Both the position numbers and the translations under genes were made by a program. Of a stretch of DNA of 64,000 nt, positions 1 through 8,848 are shown piece after piece. Position 1 is the first letter of the stretch. Each line of letters starts with the position of its first letter. The notes under the pieces are model-generated. The model did no database searches. It had not been told where the DNA came from and saw only the letters and a program-made list of their open reading frames with translations. Origin of the DNA: Chryseobacterium glaciei (GTDB taxonomy: Bacteria > Bacteroidota > Bacteroidia > Flavobacteriales > Weeksellaceae); NCBI RefSeq assembly GCF_001648155.1, contig NZ_CP015199.1, positions 4,597,001 to 4,661,000 on the forward strand, written 5' to 3'.

Positions 1-994
1 CAGCGAAAAAATTGTCCGGATTTCTATTCAATGTTAAAGTTCCGACCATTTGAACAGGAACTTCTTCTTCCGGAATTAATTTGGTAGGATCGAGTAAATC
101 GAAATCAAATTTATGTTCATCTTCTTCAGGAATGATCTGCACGCCGAAATCCCATTCTGGAAATGCACCGTTATCGATGGCTTCCCAAAGATCTCTTCTA
201 TGAAAATCTGAATCTTTACCTGAAATTTTAGTCGCTTCATCCCAAGCTACAGAATGGACTCCCAATTTTGGTTTAAAATGGAATTTTACAAAATGAACCG
301 CTCCTTCATCATTAATAAATTTAAAGGTGTGAACTCCAAACCCTTCCATCATTCTAAAACTTCTCGGAATCGCTCTGTCGCTCATCGCCCACATAATCAT
401 GTGCATACTTTCGGGCATTAATGAAATAAAATCCCAAAAAGTATCGTGCGCGGAAGCAGCTTGTGGAATCGCATTATCCGGTTCAGGTTTTACGGCATGT
501 ACCAAATCAGGAAATTTCATTGCATCCTGAATGAAAAATACGGGAATATTATTTCCTACCAAATCATAATTGCCTTCTTCCGTGTAAAATTTAATGGCAA
601 AACCTCTTACATCACGAGCAAGATCGGTACTTCCTGCGCTTCCTGCAACCGTAGAAAAACGCACGAAAACAGGGGTTTCTTTGCCTTCTTCAGATAAAAA
701 TTTTGCTTTGGTGAATTCTTTCAGGCTTTTATTTAACTTAAAAGTTCCATGAGCTCCAGATCCACGGGCATGAACGATCCTTTCCGGAATTCTTTCATGA
801 TCAAAATGGGTGATTTTCTCGCGAAGAATAAAGTCTTCCAATAAACTTGGACCTCTTTCTTCCGCTTTTAAGGAATCCTGATTGTTGTTGATTTTTAAGC
901 CCTGATTGGTCGTCAGTTTCTGATCAGCATTGTCTGTGGTGTGATTTTGAAGCTGATCTACCTTTTCATTAGGCGGTGTTTTTGGGTCTTTCAT
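1..994 (-). CDS. katE: Catalase, large-subunit (HPII/KatE-like), C-terminal part cut by window edge
   Basis: Haem catalase that breaks down hydrogen peroxide. The minus strand reads open from an ATG at 992-994 to the window edge, giving about 331 N-terminal residues. The distal-haem motif [10 protein letters not shown] carries the catalytic His in VHARG, and the conserved Asn lies in [16 protein letters not shown] hydrophilic N-terminal extension of about 60 residues precedes the core, as in large-subunit clade II catalases, so the full protein is probably above 650 residues. The C-terminal flavodoxin-like domain would lie outside the window. Neighbouring CsbD-like and DUF892 genes suggest a general stress setting. 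Family assignment is sure; large-subunit type is likely. Confidence 0.93.
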   Translation of the reverse strand, partial: MKDPKTPPNEKVDQLQNHTTDNADQKLTTNQGLKINNNQDSLKAEERGPSLLEDFILREKITHFDHERIPERIVHARGSGAHGTFKLNKSLKEFTKAKFLSEEGKETPVFVRFSTVAGSAGSTDLARDVRGFAIKFYTEEGNYDLVGNNIPVFFIQDAMKFPDLVHAVKPEPDNAIPQAASAHDTFWDFISLMPESMHMIMWAMSDRAIPRSFRMMEGFGVHTFKFINDEGAVHFVKFHFKPKLGVHSVAWDEATKISGKDSDFHRRDLWEAIDNGAFPEWDFGVQIIPEEDEHKFDFDLLDPTKLIPEEEVPVQMVGTLTLNRNPDNFFA

Positions 995-1103
995 AGTGTA
1001 TATTTTAGTAGTTAAGTGTGTGTAATTGGTGTGTGATTCTTATTTTAATATTTAAAAAAGATCATGATCAATAATTCATCTTTTTAATTTCTGTCGACAA
1101 TTC

Positions 1104-1138
1104 AAAAAAAAGGATAGAGACCAATGAGTTTCTATCCT
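1104..1138 (-). terminator. Rho-independent terminator downstream of the CsbD-like gene
   Basis: Eight-base stem (AGGATAGA at 1111-1118, TCTATCCT at 1131-1138) with a 12-base loop. On the minus strand it is followed by a run of seven T (1104-1110). It lies about 70 bases past the stop of the CsbD-like gene, in the right orientation. Confidence 0.75.
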
Positions 1139-1205
1139 CTTATTAAAACTCGTCGAAAACATATGTACTATTTCCTCTTAGTTTTAATCAGTATTTAAAA
1201 ATAGT

Positions 1206-1424
1206 TTATGAAAGATTTACTTCTTTTATAATATCCATTACTTCTTCACGGTTTTTTCTGAGTCTGTTACCCATTCTGTCAAGAAGATCTATTTCTTTGC
1301 CTTCATCAAACTTTAGATCAAAATCAGTTAACTGTGAAAATTTATTTTTCAAAAGTCTTGCATTGATGTTCCAATCTCCGATAATCTTAAAATTATTATT
1401 GGTTATATTTCTATTTATTTCCAT
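1206..1424 (-). CDS. CsbD-like small stress protein
   Basis: A 72-residue hydrophilic protein matching the CsbD family pattern: a KxKFSQLTDFDL segment, then DEGKEIDLLDRMGNRL and a REEVMDII tail. Family members are small, abundant, stress-induced proteins of unknown molecular function in many bacteria. No signal peptide or membrane segment is seen. It has its own downstream terminator, and the AraC-type gene upstream on the same strand ends 94 bases before its start. Family call is good; any specific role is unknown. Confidence 0.75.
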   Translation of the reverse strand: MEINRNITNNNFKIIGDWNINARLLKNKFSQLTDFDLKFDEGKEIDLLDRMGNRLRKNREEVMDIIKEVNLS

Positions 1425-1517
1425 GATCAGAGGATTTGTATGTTATTATACAAATATCGAACCTTTACAGTGCAAAATATTGCAAATCAATCAAAATAGT
1501 TTACATATTTCACACAA

Positions 1518-2078
1518 TTAAATATCTTCTAGATTTTTAGTCCGTTTTTGCTTCAACTGTTTATAAAAAGACGGTGAAAGCCCTGTTATCTTCTTAAACT
1601 GATTGGAAAGATGAGCTACACTGCTGTAATTAAGTTTATAAGAAATCTCAGTAAGGTTTAATTCGTCATACAAAAGCAATTCTTTTACCTTTTCAATTTT
1701 ATTCACGATGATAAAATGCTGTATGGTAATTCCTTTTACTTCAGAAAATGTGTTGGCCAAATAGGTGTAATCATAACCCAATTTTTCACTTAAATAATCA
1801 GAAAAATTCTCCTTCGGCACCTCGTCAGAATAATGGATCATTTCTGTGATCACATTTTTAATTTTTTCGATCAGAATGCTTTTTTTATTATCAAGCAATT
1901 CAAGACCGTATTTTAGGAGGTTTCCTTTTAAAATTTCACGTTGCTGTTTGGTGATATCATTCAATATTTCTACAATACCAAGGTCAACAACCGCATGTTT
2001 TATGCCGAGGTTATTAAGTTCTTCGTGTACAACCATTTTGCATCGAAGGCTTACCATATATTTTATATATAATTTCAT
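1518..2078 (-). CDS. AraC-family transcriptional regulator (small, no sensor domain recognised)
   Basis: Protein of 186 residues. The C-terminal half (about 90-180) has the two helix-turn-helix units of AraC proteins, visible as FSDYLSEKLGYDYTYLANTF followed by LTEISYKLNYSSVAHLSNQF and ITGLSPSFYK, the family signature near the end. The first 85 residues resemble the short N-terminal region of many Bacteroidota stress-related AraC regulators and contain no recognised ligand-binding domain. It sits upstream of the CsbD-like gene on the same strand, so a shared stress role is possible but inferred. Confidence 0.85.
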   Translation of the reverse strand: MKLYIKYMVSLRCKMVVHEELNNLGIKHAVVDLGIVEILNDITKQQREILKGNLLKYGLELLDNKKSILIEKIKNVITEMIHYSDEVPKENFSDYLSEKLGYDYTYLANTFSEVKGITIQHFIIVNKIEKVKELLLYDELNLTEISYKLNYSSVAHLSNQFKKITGLSPSFYKQLKQKRTKNLEDI

Positions 2079-2311
2079 GGCAGTATTGAATATTTCACAA
2101 AAATTAATTAATAAAACAGTTTAAATAACGGCTTATAATCTACTCAAAGTTACACTTTTAATCATTTATTATTTTATAATGTGGTACGCTAATTCCTTAT
2201 TTTTCTCAACTCGTTTGAAATAAAATCTATGATTTATGCAACAAATAACAATCTATGTATAAACCTTTCGTTTTTTTATAGACGAACTTTACCCTAAAGT
2301 AAAATAGTATT

Positions 2312-2443
2312 ATGTCAAAAGAAAAAGACGTCAAAAAGAAATCTGATAAAACAGCTCCTTTGAAAACGGCAAAAGAAAAAAAAGCAGATAAAATCGCTAA
2401 AAAAAATGATCGTGATAATGAGAGCAAAAACACAAGCGCTTAA
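2312..2443 (+). CDS. Small lysine-rich protein (43 aa), function unknown
   Basis: A short frame, ATG at 2312 to TAA at 2441-2443, coding 43 residues of which about 17 are Lys, with KTAKEKKADKIAKKN in the middle. It is followed directly by a strong terminator at 2456-2492, which supports it as a real transcript end. Similar short basic proteins occur in Chryseobacterium-type genomes as hypothetical proteins (recollection, not checked). The charge would suit nucleic acid binding, but that is inference. The longer frame on the opposite strand is taken as its shadow. Confidence 0.6.
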   Translation: MSKEKDVKKKSDKTAPLKTAKEKKADKIAKKNDRDNESKNTSA

Positions 2444-2455
2444 ATAAATAACTAA

Positions 2456-2492
2456 AAACCTTGTTGGTACTATTACTAACAAGGTTTTTTTT
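2456..2492 (+). terminator. Rho-independent terminator after the 43-aa gene
   Basis: Stem AAACCTTGTT / AACAAGGTTT, extended inward by further pairs including one G-T, followed by eight T. It begins 12 bases after the stop of the small lysine-rich gene. Confidence 0.85.
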
Positions 2493-2502
2493 ATCTAAAT
2501 TC

Positions 2503-2526
2503 TCCTCATAAAGAGGATTTTTTTCT
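2503..2526 (+). terminator. Second, tandem hairpin with T tail
   Basis: TCCTC-ATAAA-GAGGA followed by seven T. It lies just after the first terminator and touches the 3' end of the DUF892 gene on the other strand. The orientation suits plus-strand transcription, so it is likely a back-up terminator. Confidence 0.5.
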
Positions 2527-3115
2527 ATTTTTTAATCGCTTTACTGTTTAAAGTAATATCAGCGACTTTTGACAATAATTTATCGCAAATTTTCTCTTCA
2601 TTTAACGTTGCTAAGAGATTTTTTAAGCAAGTTTTTTCTTTAAGAACTTTAGCATATGCCGCTAGCGTACCATAAGTTGCGATCTCATAATGTTCTACTT
2701 TTTGTGCCGCAGCGATGATTCCAGCATCTCTTACAGCTCCCGGCTCGGTTTCTTCCATGATTCCTTTGCCTTCGTCTAATAGACCTTGCATTGCATCGCA
2801 TTTTTTTGCTTGAGCTTTTTTACCCAATGAAGCAAAACACTCTTCCAGTCTTTTTACGTGTACATGAGTTTCGGCAAGATGCAGTTCAATCGCTGACTGT
2901 AACTTTTTGTCCGTTGCATTTTTATGCATTTTTGGAAGAGCCTTCGTAAGCGCTTTTTCTGCCCAATAAATATCTTTTAAAGAATCTTCAAATAAATCTT
3001 TCAATTCTTTAGCTGCATTTTTTTTAGCAGGAATTTTTGCCTGAGTCTTAGTTTGCGTCTTTGAAGATGCCGTTTTTTTAACCGTCGCTTTCTTAGCTGG
3101 TGTTTTAGTTTCCAT
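2525..3115 (-). CDS. DUF892 (YciE/YciF-type) ferritin-like protein with basic N-terminal tail
   Basis: Protein of 196 residues. Residues 1-33 are an AKKT-rich tail resembling histone H1-like low-complexity segments. Residues 34-190 form the DUF892 helical bundle, with LKDLFEDSLKDIYWAEKAL, HLAETHVHVKRLEECF and the helix KVEHYEIATYGTLAAYAK supplying the E/H residues typical of this ferritin-like di-iron family. YciE/YciF relatives are linked to osmotic and stationary-phase stress; the reaction is not established. The basic tail is an addition to the usual about 165-residue family and could mediate DNA association (inference). Confidence 0.88.
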   Translation of the reverse strand: METKTPAKKATVKKTASSKTQTKTQAKIPAKKNAAKELKDLFEDSLKDIYWAEKALTKALPKMHKNATDKKLQSAIELHLAETHVHVKRLEECFASLGKKAQAKKCDAMQGLLDEGKGIMEETEPGAVRDAGIIAAAQKVEHYEIATYGTLAAYAKVLKEKTCLKNLLATLNEEKICDKLLSKVADITLNSKAIKK

Positions 3116-3300
3116 AAGTATTATAATTTAGTGATTAATTGTAGAATTTGTCCTGTAACTCTAACAATTTTGAGACCAAAAGTGATAAAATTTACGATTG
3201 AATTAACATCTTATTAATTTATCATCAATTTTTCAGATGTAATAAAACCCTTTTCAAGATTGTCTTATTACTAAGCTAAAATTAATAACAATAAAACAAA

Positions 3301-4800
3301 ATGAGAAAAATATTTTTTCTAATCTTACTGACTTCATTTCTCACTACTACTCTTTCGGGACAGGAATTTAATAATCTATTTTCAACACTTTCTAAAAATA
3401 ATCTTTTCAATGGAAGTGTTATCATTTCCAAATCAGGAGAAACCGTTTTTTCCAATTCGTACGGGTTTTCAAATATTGAAAAGAAAGAGAAAATTAATAA
3501 TCAATCTCAGTTCGCTATTGCCTCCATAACAAAAACGTTTACAGCAACGGCAATACTTCAACTTAAACAGAAAGGAAAACTCAATATTGATGATTCGGTT
3601 CAGAAATATCTTTCGGATTTTCCTTATCCAAATATCACCGTTAAACAATTGCTGAATAACACTTCAGGACTGGCGCAATATTATAATTTATTTGATACTG
3701 TCATAAAAGAACAACCGGAAAAAATAATTTCTAATCAGGATATTATACCAACATTTATTCGCTTCAAAACACCACTTTCATTTGTTCCGGGAAGCAAATG
3801 GGAATACAACAATGTTAATTTTTGCCTTGCTGCTCTGATCATTGAGAAAATATCCGGAATGAGTTATGCCAATTATTTGGAGAAAAATATTTTCAATCCT
3901 GCGAAAATGAAAGATTCATTTGTTCCGCTTAACAGGAAGATCAAGAAAGTAAATCAGGTAGAGTTATATACGTATCCTAACTTCTATTCCACTCAACTTG
4001 TGAATATCACTACTCAAAAAAAACCTTTTATAATCGATGAAAAAAGTAACTTTTACGGAAACGGAGGCATCGTAAGCACAGCCGCAGACTTACAAAAATA
4101 CCAAAATGCATTGTTTACCTATAAAATTTTAGGCAAAAAAGAATTAGAAGAAGCTTTAACAGCAACAACACTTAATGATGGAAAAAAAGTAAGTTATCAA
4201 ATAGACGGAAAAGAAGTGAGCTACGGCTTAGGCTGGGAAATGTACACCGATGAAAGTAACGGGAAAATTGTTTTTCATGATGGCTTCATTACCGGACTTA
4301 CCAGTATCTTATTGCATAACATCACTAAAAATGAAACCATAATATTATTATCCAGCATCGGAAATAGCCCTGTTTTTCCAATATCCAATGCCGTTTTACA
4401 AATAATTGATAATAAACCTTATACAATTCCTGTACAGAATTTATCGAGAATTTATGGAAACCTGCTTGAAAGCGGAAATAAAGAAAAAGCAGATCAGCTG
4501 ATTCAAGAATATCTAAAAAGCCCATGCAGTTATGAAGCCAGTGAAAATGATTTTAACCGATTAGGCTATCAATTTCTAAGACTTCAAAAAAATGAAAATT
4601 CTTTGCAGACCTTCTATTCGGCAACATTGATTTTCCCAAAAAGCGCGAATATATTTGATAGTTATGGAGAAGCATTACTTCAATCCGATAAAAAAGAAGA
4701 AGCACTGAAAATGTATCAAAAATCAGTTGAATTAAATCCTGAAAACACCAATGCAAAAGATATGATCAAGAAGATTGACGAACTTTTGATTAAAAAATAA
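3301..4800 (+). CDS. Secreted serine hydrolase, class C beta-lactamase/PBP-like, with C-terminal TPR
   Basis: Protein of 499 residues with a signal peptide (about 1-20, ending LSGQ). The beta-lactamase-like fold shows the catalytic S75-I-T-K78, Y169-N-N171 and an HDG box near residue 328 in place of KTG. Residues about 440-495 look like a tetratricopeptide unit (SYGEALLQSDKKEEALKMYQ). Proteins of this build are common in Flavobacteriia and are usually esterases or peptidases rather than true beta-lactamases; substrate unknown. It is a paralogue of the gene at 27962-29398, sharing the same C-terminal TPR design. The membrane AraC regulator follows 72 bases downstream. Confidence 0.88.
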   Translation: MRKIFFLILLTSFLTTTLSGQEFNNLFSTLSKNNLFNGSVIISKSGETVFSNSYGFSNIEKKEKINNQSQFAIASITKTFTATAILQLKQKGKLNIDDSVQKYLSDFPYPNITVKQLLNNTSGLAQYYNLFDTVIKEQPEKIISNQDIIPTFIRFKTPLSFVPGSKWEYNNVNFCLAALIIEKISGMSYANYLEKNIFNPAKMKDSFVPLNRKIKKVNQVELYTYPNFYSTQLVNITTQKKPFIIDEKSNFYGNGGIVSTAADLQKYQNALFTYKILGKKELEEALTATTLNDGKKVSYQIDGKEVSYGLGWEMYTDESNGKIVFHDGFITGLTSILLHNITKNETIILLSSIGNSPVFPISNAVLQIIDNKPYTIPVQNLSRIYGNLLESGNKEKADQLIQEYLKSPCSYEASENDFNRLGYQFLRLQKNENSLQTFYSATLIFPKSANIFDSYGEALLQSDKKEEALKMYQKSVELNPENTNAKDMIKKIDELLIKK

Positions 4801-4872
4801 GATATTTTAAAAATTTGTTCTTTATCAGTCTGTTTTCTTCACAACTTAAATCCTATTTTTGCAAAAAAACTA

Positions 4873-5997
4873 ATGGACAAATTGAATTTTCTGGAAGTTA
4901 TTGCAGCGATTTCCGTTTTTATATCGCTGCTTCTTGCCGTATTTTTATTAACGGTAAAAACAGAAAGGAAACTAGAAAACAGATTATTTGCGGCGTTCCT
5001 TATCATTAATGCAATTGATATGAGCGGACTTTTTATGCATTATTTTACTGATAGTTACAACCTGAAAACTTTCAAAATGTCTGCTTACTTATTGGTAATG
5101 CCTCTTTTCTATTTGTACGTTAATGCTGTCTGTTATTCAGATTTTAGATTAAAAAGAAAGCACTTACTTCATCTTATCCCTTTCATTGTTGTCAATTTAC
5201 TTTTAGTTCCAAGACTTTATCTTGCAGAAGGTTCTCCTAAAGAATATTTTTTCAAGCATATGTGGGACTCTCCCGAGATGTTTTTTTATCAAGTTATTGC
5301 AGAACTACAGTATTTCTTTTATATCGTTGGCGTATTCATAATACTCAAAAAATACAAGAAAATTTATCTTGAGAATTACACGAACCCCAACACATTGTTG
5401 TACAAATGGCTGTTTCAGCTTACAATGATTTTACTATTCATCCATGTATTTATTATTTTTAAAAATACAATACGATATACAGCATACAACGACCTGTTTA
5501 TTTGGATACATATTGTCGCGGGAACTTCCTTTTTATTGGCTGCCTGCTGGTTTATATTGAAGGCATTAAATTATCCTGAGCTTTTTCGAAGAATTGATTC
5601 TACCTTACAACCGACAGAAGATTTTACTGAAACTCTCGAAACTGAAAATAAAACCGACGAAACAAAAAGTTTTCAGATCGAACAACTTAAAAATTTCATG
5701 ACTGAAAAGGAGCCGTTTTTAGAACCTTCATTAACGATTCAGGAATTGGCGGATCAGGTGAAAATTCCCGTTCGGGATTTGTCTGTTTTAATTAACCATC
5801 ACATCAATCAGCATTTTTTTGATTTTGTGAATGAATATCGCGTGAAAAAAGCAATGACCATTCTAAAAGATCCTTCAAAAAAAGAATATACCGTGCTGGA
5901 AATTTTATATGAAGTGGGTTTTAATTCAAAATCTTCGTTTCATACCTCATTCAAAAAATACACGAACCAAACACCTACAGCTTTCAGAAATAATTGA
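4873..5997 (+). CDS. AraC-family regulator with N-terminal multi-pass membrane domain
   Basis: Protein of 374 residues. The first about 235 contain roughly six to seven hydrophobic helices (for example VIAAISVFISLLLAVFLLTV near the N-terminus and LLFIHVFIIF). The C-terminal 100 are an AraC DNA-binding domain (LTIQELADQVKIPVRDLSVL, then EYTVLEILYEVGFNSKSSFH and FKKYTNQTPTAFR). Such fusions put the DNA-binding domain at the inner face of the membrane. It lies between secreted hydrolase genes and could sense a peptide or small product and control them; this is inference from position only. Confidence 0.87.
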   Translation: MDKLNFLEVIAAISVFISLLLAVFLLTVKTERKLENRLFAAFLIINAIDMSGLFMHYFTDSYNLKTFKMSAYLLVMPLFYLYVNAVCYSDFRLKRKHLLHLIPFIVVNLLLVPRLYLAEGSPKEYFFKHMWDSPEMFFYQVIAELQYFFYIVGVFIILKKYKKIYLENYTNPNTLLYKWLFQLTMILLFIHVFIIFKNTIRYTAYNDLFIWIHIVAGTSFLLAACWFILKALNYPELFRRIDSTLQPTEDFTETLETENKTDETKSFQIEQLKNFMTEKEPFLEPSLTIQELADQVKIPVRDLSVLINHHINQHFFDFVNEYRVKKAMTILKDPSKKEYTVLEILYEVGFNSKSSFHTSFKKYTNQTPTAFRNN

Positions 5998-6036
5998 TAT
6001 TTAACTAATTGCAAATACTCAAACTTCAGTTTGTAG

Positions 6037-6081
6037 AAAGTCGGACTCATTTCAACAGGAAAAATGAGTCCGACTTTTTTT
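6037..6081 (+). terminator. Strong terminator after the membrane AraC gene
   Basis: Perfect 16-bp stem (6037-6052 against 6062-6077, core AAGTCGGACTCAT) with a 9-base loop, ending in a T run to 6081. Confidence 0.9.
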
Positions 6082-6156
6082 ACATGGACTTATCTCAAAA
6101 CTTTCTACAGCATATTTGTATCAGAAAATTCAAAGTCAAATTAAAACTTAGAAACT

Positions 6157-7092
6157 ATGAAAAAAATAAGCCTGTTTATCCTAACTCTATTATCCGTATT
6201 TTGTTTAGCACAACTAAATCCAGTAAAAATTGACACCCTTTTAACCACTGAAATTGGCGGAATAAAACAAGTCATAGAAATTAAAACTGATGATGCCAAC
6301 AAGCCCATCCTTTTATTTTTATCGGGCGGCCCGGGAAGCTCAATGATGAAAAACGCAGACTCTTATACTAATATTTTAAAAAACAAATTTACCATAGTTC
6401 AATGGGATCAGAGAGATGCAGGAAAAACATTAGCCTTGAATCCTTCACCTGTGCAGCCGTCAGTTGATTTAATGGGAAAAGATACTTATGAGGTTATTAA
6501 TTTTCTATTAAAGAGATTAAATCAGAAAAAACTTTACTTATTAGGCAGCTCTTGGGGAAATGCTTTGGGTTTTTATATTGTTAGAAACCATCCGGAATTA
6601 TTACATGCTTATTTTGCTGTAAATCCTGTTATCAGTCAATTAGAGAGTGAAAAAGAACTACTCAAAACATTGAAAGTTCATTTTAAAGATAAGCCTGCTG
6701 CCATGGAAGAATTGGAAAAAGTACATTTTCCTTTTACCAATGATGAAGAAATGTTTTATTTAAGAAAATGGCTTTTTTACAAAGATGGCAAAGAATATGT
6801 AACGACTGATGATTTCAAAAAGGGCTTCCTTCAATGGTCAAAAACATGGTCTCCTGCATGGAACGAAGTCATGAAAATTGACCTTCCAAAAACTTTAAAG
6901 AAAGTCGACTGCCCAATTTATTTCTTTGTTGGAAAAAATGATATTCAAACCTTGACGAGCATTACAAAACAATATTTTGAAAAAGTGAAAGCGCCTAAAA
7001 AAGATTTATTTCTATTTGAAAATTCAGGGCATCAAATTCATAAAGACGAAGCAGAAAAATTTCAAAATACAATCATTCAAACAATGAATTAA
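6157..7092 (+). CDS. Secreted alpha/beta hydrolase, proline-iminopeptidase-like
   Basis: Protein of 311 residues with a signal peptide ending VFCLAQ (about residue 19). The alpha/beta hydrolase core shows an oxyanion segment FLSGGPGSS (the HGGPG box of prolyl aminopeptidases, with S for H), WDQRDAGKT, and nucleophile elbow G130-S-S132-W-G. The acid is probably the Asp of GKNDIQ and the base the His of SGHQIHKD. Family members cleave N-terminal residues or esters; substrate unknown. The 5' leader and signal peptide closely match those of the next gene at DNA level (see findings). It starts 76 bases after a strong terminator, so it has its own promoter. Confidence 0.85.
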   Translation: MKKISLFILTLLSVFCLAQLNPVKIDTLLTTEIGGIKQVIEIKTDDANKPILLFLSGGPGSSMMKNADSYTNILKNKFTIVQWDQRDAGKTLALNPSPVQPSVDLMGKDTYEVINFLLKRLNQKKLYLLGSSWGNALGFYIVRNHPELLHAYFAVNPVISQLESEKELLKTLKVHFKDKPAAMEELEKVHFPFTNDEEMFYLRKWLFYKDGKEYVTTDDFKKGFLQWSKTWSPAWNEVMKIDLPKTLKKVDCPIYFFVGKNDIQTLTSITKQYFEKVKAPKKDLFLFENSGHQIHKDEAEKFQNTIIQTMN

Positions 7093-7118
7093 TACACTCC
7101 TATTAAACTTTGGAAACC

Positions 7119-8246
7119 ATGAAAAAAACAAGCCTTTTTACCGCAATAATAGTATCAGTATTTTGTTTAGCACAACAATCATTAAAAGAAAGCATCAACC
7201 TTAAATCTGTCGTTGATAACGCCGCTCAAAAGATGGTTGAAAAACCATTGATCAATGCAGTCTCCATAGGAATTGTTTATCAAGGACAAGAATACATTGG
7301 ACATTACGGTGAATTAGAAAAAGGAAAAGCCAATTTGCCAACCGATAAAACCATCTATGAAATTGGTTCGTTAAGCAAAACGATTACCGGAACATTAGTT
7401 GCAAAAGCTGTGTTGGAGGGGAAAATAAGCCTTGAAGATCCTGTTCAAAAATATTTATCCGAGGATTATCCTAATTTAAAATTTAATAATCATCCCGTTC
7501 GCATAAAGGATTTAGTGACGCATACCAGCGGATTACCTCCTATGCTGCCTTTATCCATCAATGCACTTTTTAAAGATTTTACCAATCAAAAAACGCCGGA
7601 AAACATCAATAATGTGTTGAAAAATTATATTCAAAAAGATTTTTTAAGAGACTTGCATACCGTGAAAATCGACACGATTCCCGGATATAAATACGCCTAT
7701 TCAAATGCAGGAATAGAAGTATTAGCTTCTGTATTGGAAAAAGTATACCATAAAAAGTTTGAGTTGCTGTTAAAAGAATATTTGGCTCAACATATTCAGA
7801 TGAAAAATACGACCATCAATCTGACAAAACAGGAAGAAAAAAACCTTGCAGTGGGCTATCATTCTAATTATAACGATATAACAATGAAGATGCCTACATT
7901 ACCTTGGGGTTCGTCCGGCAATATAAAAACCACCCTTCCGGACATGATGAAATATCTTACCTATCAGTTGAAAAATAATCCTGAAATAGCAGAATCTCAC
8001 AACCCATTGGTGAAAATTGATGATACATTTAGCGCAGGTTACGCTTGGCGCATTATTAAAGATGAAAAATTGGGAACGTTATACAAGCATCACGGCGGAG
8101 TTTTTCGTTCACAATGTTTTATTTATATCATTCCAAAATATAATTTGGGAGTATTTATTATCACTAATCAAAGTGGTGAAAACACTCCAAAAGATATGCA
8201 GGATACATTAAATGAAATATTTGAAAAAATAGAAAAAAACAGCTGA
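7119..8246 (+). CDS. Secreted serine hydrolase, class C beta-lactamase/PBP-like
   Basis: Protein of 375 residues from the ATG at 7119; a TTG three codons upstream is less likely because the ATG opens a clean signal peptide matching the neighbour's. Catalytic motifs are S84-L-S-K87, Y194-S-N196 and HHGG in the last third, in the KTG position. It lacks the C-terminal TPR of its paralogues. It lies 26 bases after the alpha/beta hydrolase gene and before a terminator, so the two probably form one transcript. Likely a cell-envelope esterase or peptidase; resistance to beta-lactams cannot be read from the sequence. Confidence 0.87.
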   Translation: MKKTSLFTAIIVSVFCLAQQSLKESINLKSVVDNAAQKMVEKPLINAVSIGIVYQGQEYIGHYGELEKGKANLPTDKTIYEIGSLSKTITGTLVAKAVLEGKISLEDPVQKYLSEDYPNLKFNNHPVRIKDLVTHTSGLPPMLPLSINALFKDFTNQKTPENINNVLKNYIQKDFLRDLHTVKIDTIPGYKYAYSNAGIEVLASVLEKVYHKKFELLLKEYLAQHIQMKNTTINLTKQEEKNLAVGYHSNYNDITMKMPTLPWGSSGNIKTTLPDMMKYLTYQLKNNPEIAESHNPLVKIDDTFSAGYAWRIIKDEKLGTLYKHHGGVFRSQCFIYIIPKYNLGVFIITNQSGENTPKDMQDTLNEIFEKIEKNS

Positions 8247-8270
8247 TTATCTACATAACATCAATAAACC

Positions 8271-8315
8271 AAATCCTTTAATAATATGATCCAACTCATA
8301 ATATTAAAGGATTTT
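8271..8315 (+). terminator. Terminator after the serine hydrolase gene
   Basis: Long stem of about 19 bp with one mismatch (AATCCTTTAATA on the left, TATTAAAGGATT on the right), 7-base loop and a T-rich tail, 24 bases after the stop. Confidence 0.85.
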
Positions 8316-8364
8316 TCTTTGTTTCTTACTCTAAAATTTACAAAATAATTAAAAATCAAGTTAC

Positions 8365-8601
8365 ATGAAATACAGCGAAGCAGTACAACACAAAAAAGAA
8401 TCTTTAAAAAATGCAGACGAATCTGTATTAAAAGATTACCACATCATAATCACTCCGGCCAAAACAGATGAAAGCCAAAAGTACATTGAAGCTTTTACGG
8501 AAAATCCTGAAAAATTTGATGATGAAAGCTGTAAAAAATTCTGTTCCAACGATGATTATGAAGTCGTAAGTTTTAGAAAAGAGACAGAAGAAGAAAATTA
8601 A
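8365..8601 (+). CDS. Hypothetical small acidic protein (78 aa)
   Basis: Not recognised. A 78-residue hydrophilic, Glu/Lys-rich protein with no signal peptide or membrane segment. It contains two Cys close together (ESCKKFCSND) and an acidic tail ending ETEEEN. It stands alone between a terminator and the signalling operon, with an ATG preceded by an A-rich stretch as in neighbouring genes. Its base composition matches the surroundings. It is probably real because it fills the only open frame between two well-defined transcription units. Confidence 0.55.
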   Translation: MKYSEAVQHKKESLKNADESVLKDYHIIITPAKTDESQKYIEAFTENPEKFDDESCKKFCSNDDYEVVSFRKETEEEN

Positions 8602-8799
8602 GACATCACATTTTAATTATTCTAAAACTAAATGATATTCTCATTTATTATCTAATTTTTAGGAATAAAAAACATAATTAAATTAATCTTCAAATAATCA
8701 CTAATGAAAATTTTTCTAAAAATTAGATTTAAATTTTCAAACATGTGGTATGTAAGCATAAATGGTTAAAAAAATAAATGTTTTTCGGATTTTTGTGAG

Positions 8800-8807
8800 T
8801 ATTTTTG
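8800..8807 (+). promoter_or_regulatory. Candidate -7 element of the signalling operon
   Basis: TATTTTTG matches the Bacteroidota -7 consensus TAnnTTTG and lies 41 bases before the ATG at 8849. No convincing -33 element was seen. Confidence 0.4.
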
Positions 8808-8848
8808 ATGCAAGAGTAAACATAATTAATTATTGATTTTTCATTCCT

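Noticed and set aside
446..697. 83-residue plus-strand frame over the catalase gene
   Set aside because: It lies antisense within a well-conserved catalase coding region; composition is that of a shadow frame.
2227..2433. 68-residue minus-strand frame opposite the lysine-rich small gene
   Set aside because: Its Phe/Leu/Ser-rich product mirrors AAA/AAG codons of the plus-strand 43-residue gene, which has the terminator.
3301..8246. Antibiotic-resistance beta-lactamases
   Set aside because: Serine motifs fit the broad class C/PBP-like esterase group and the KTG box is replaced by H-x-G; resistance cannot be claimed.
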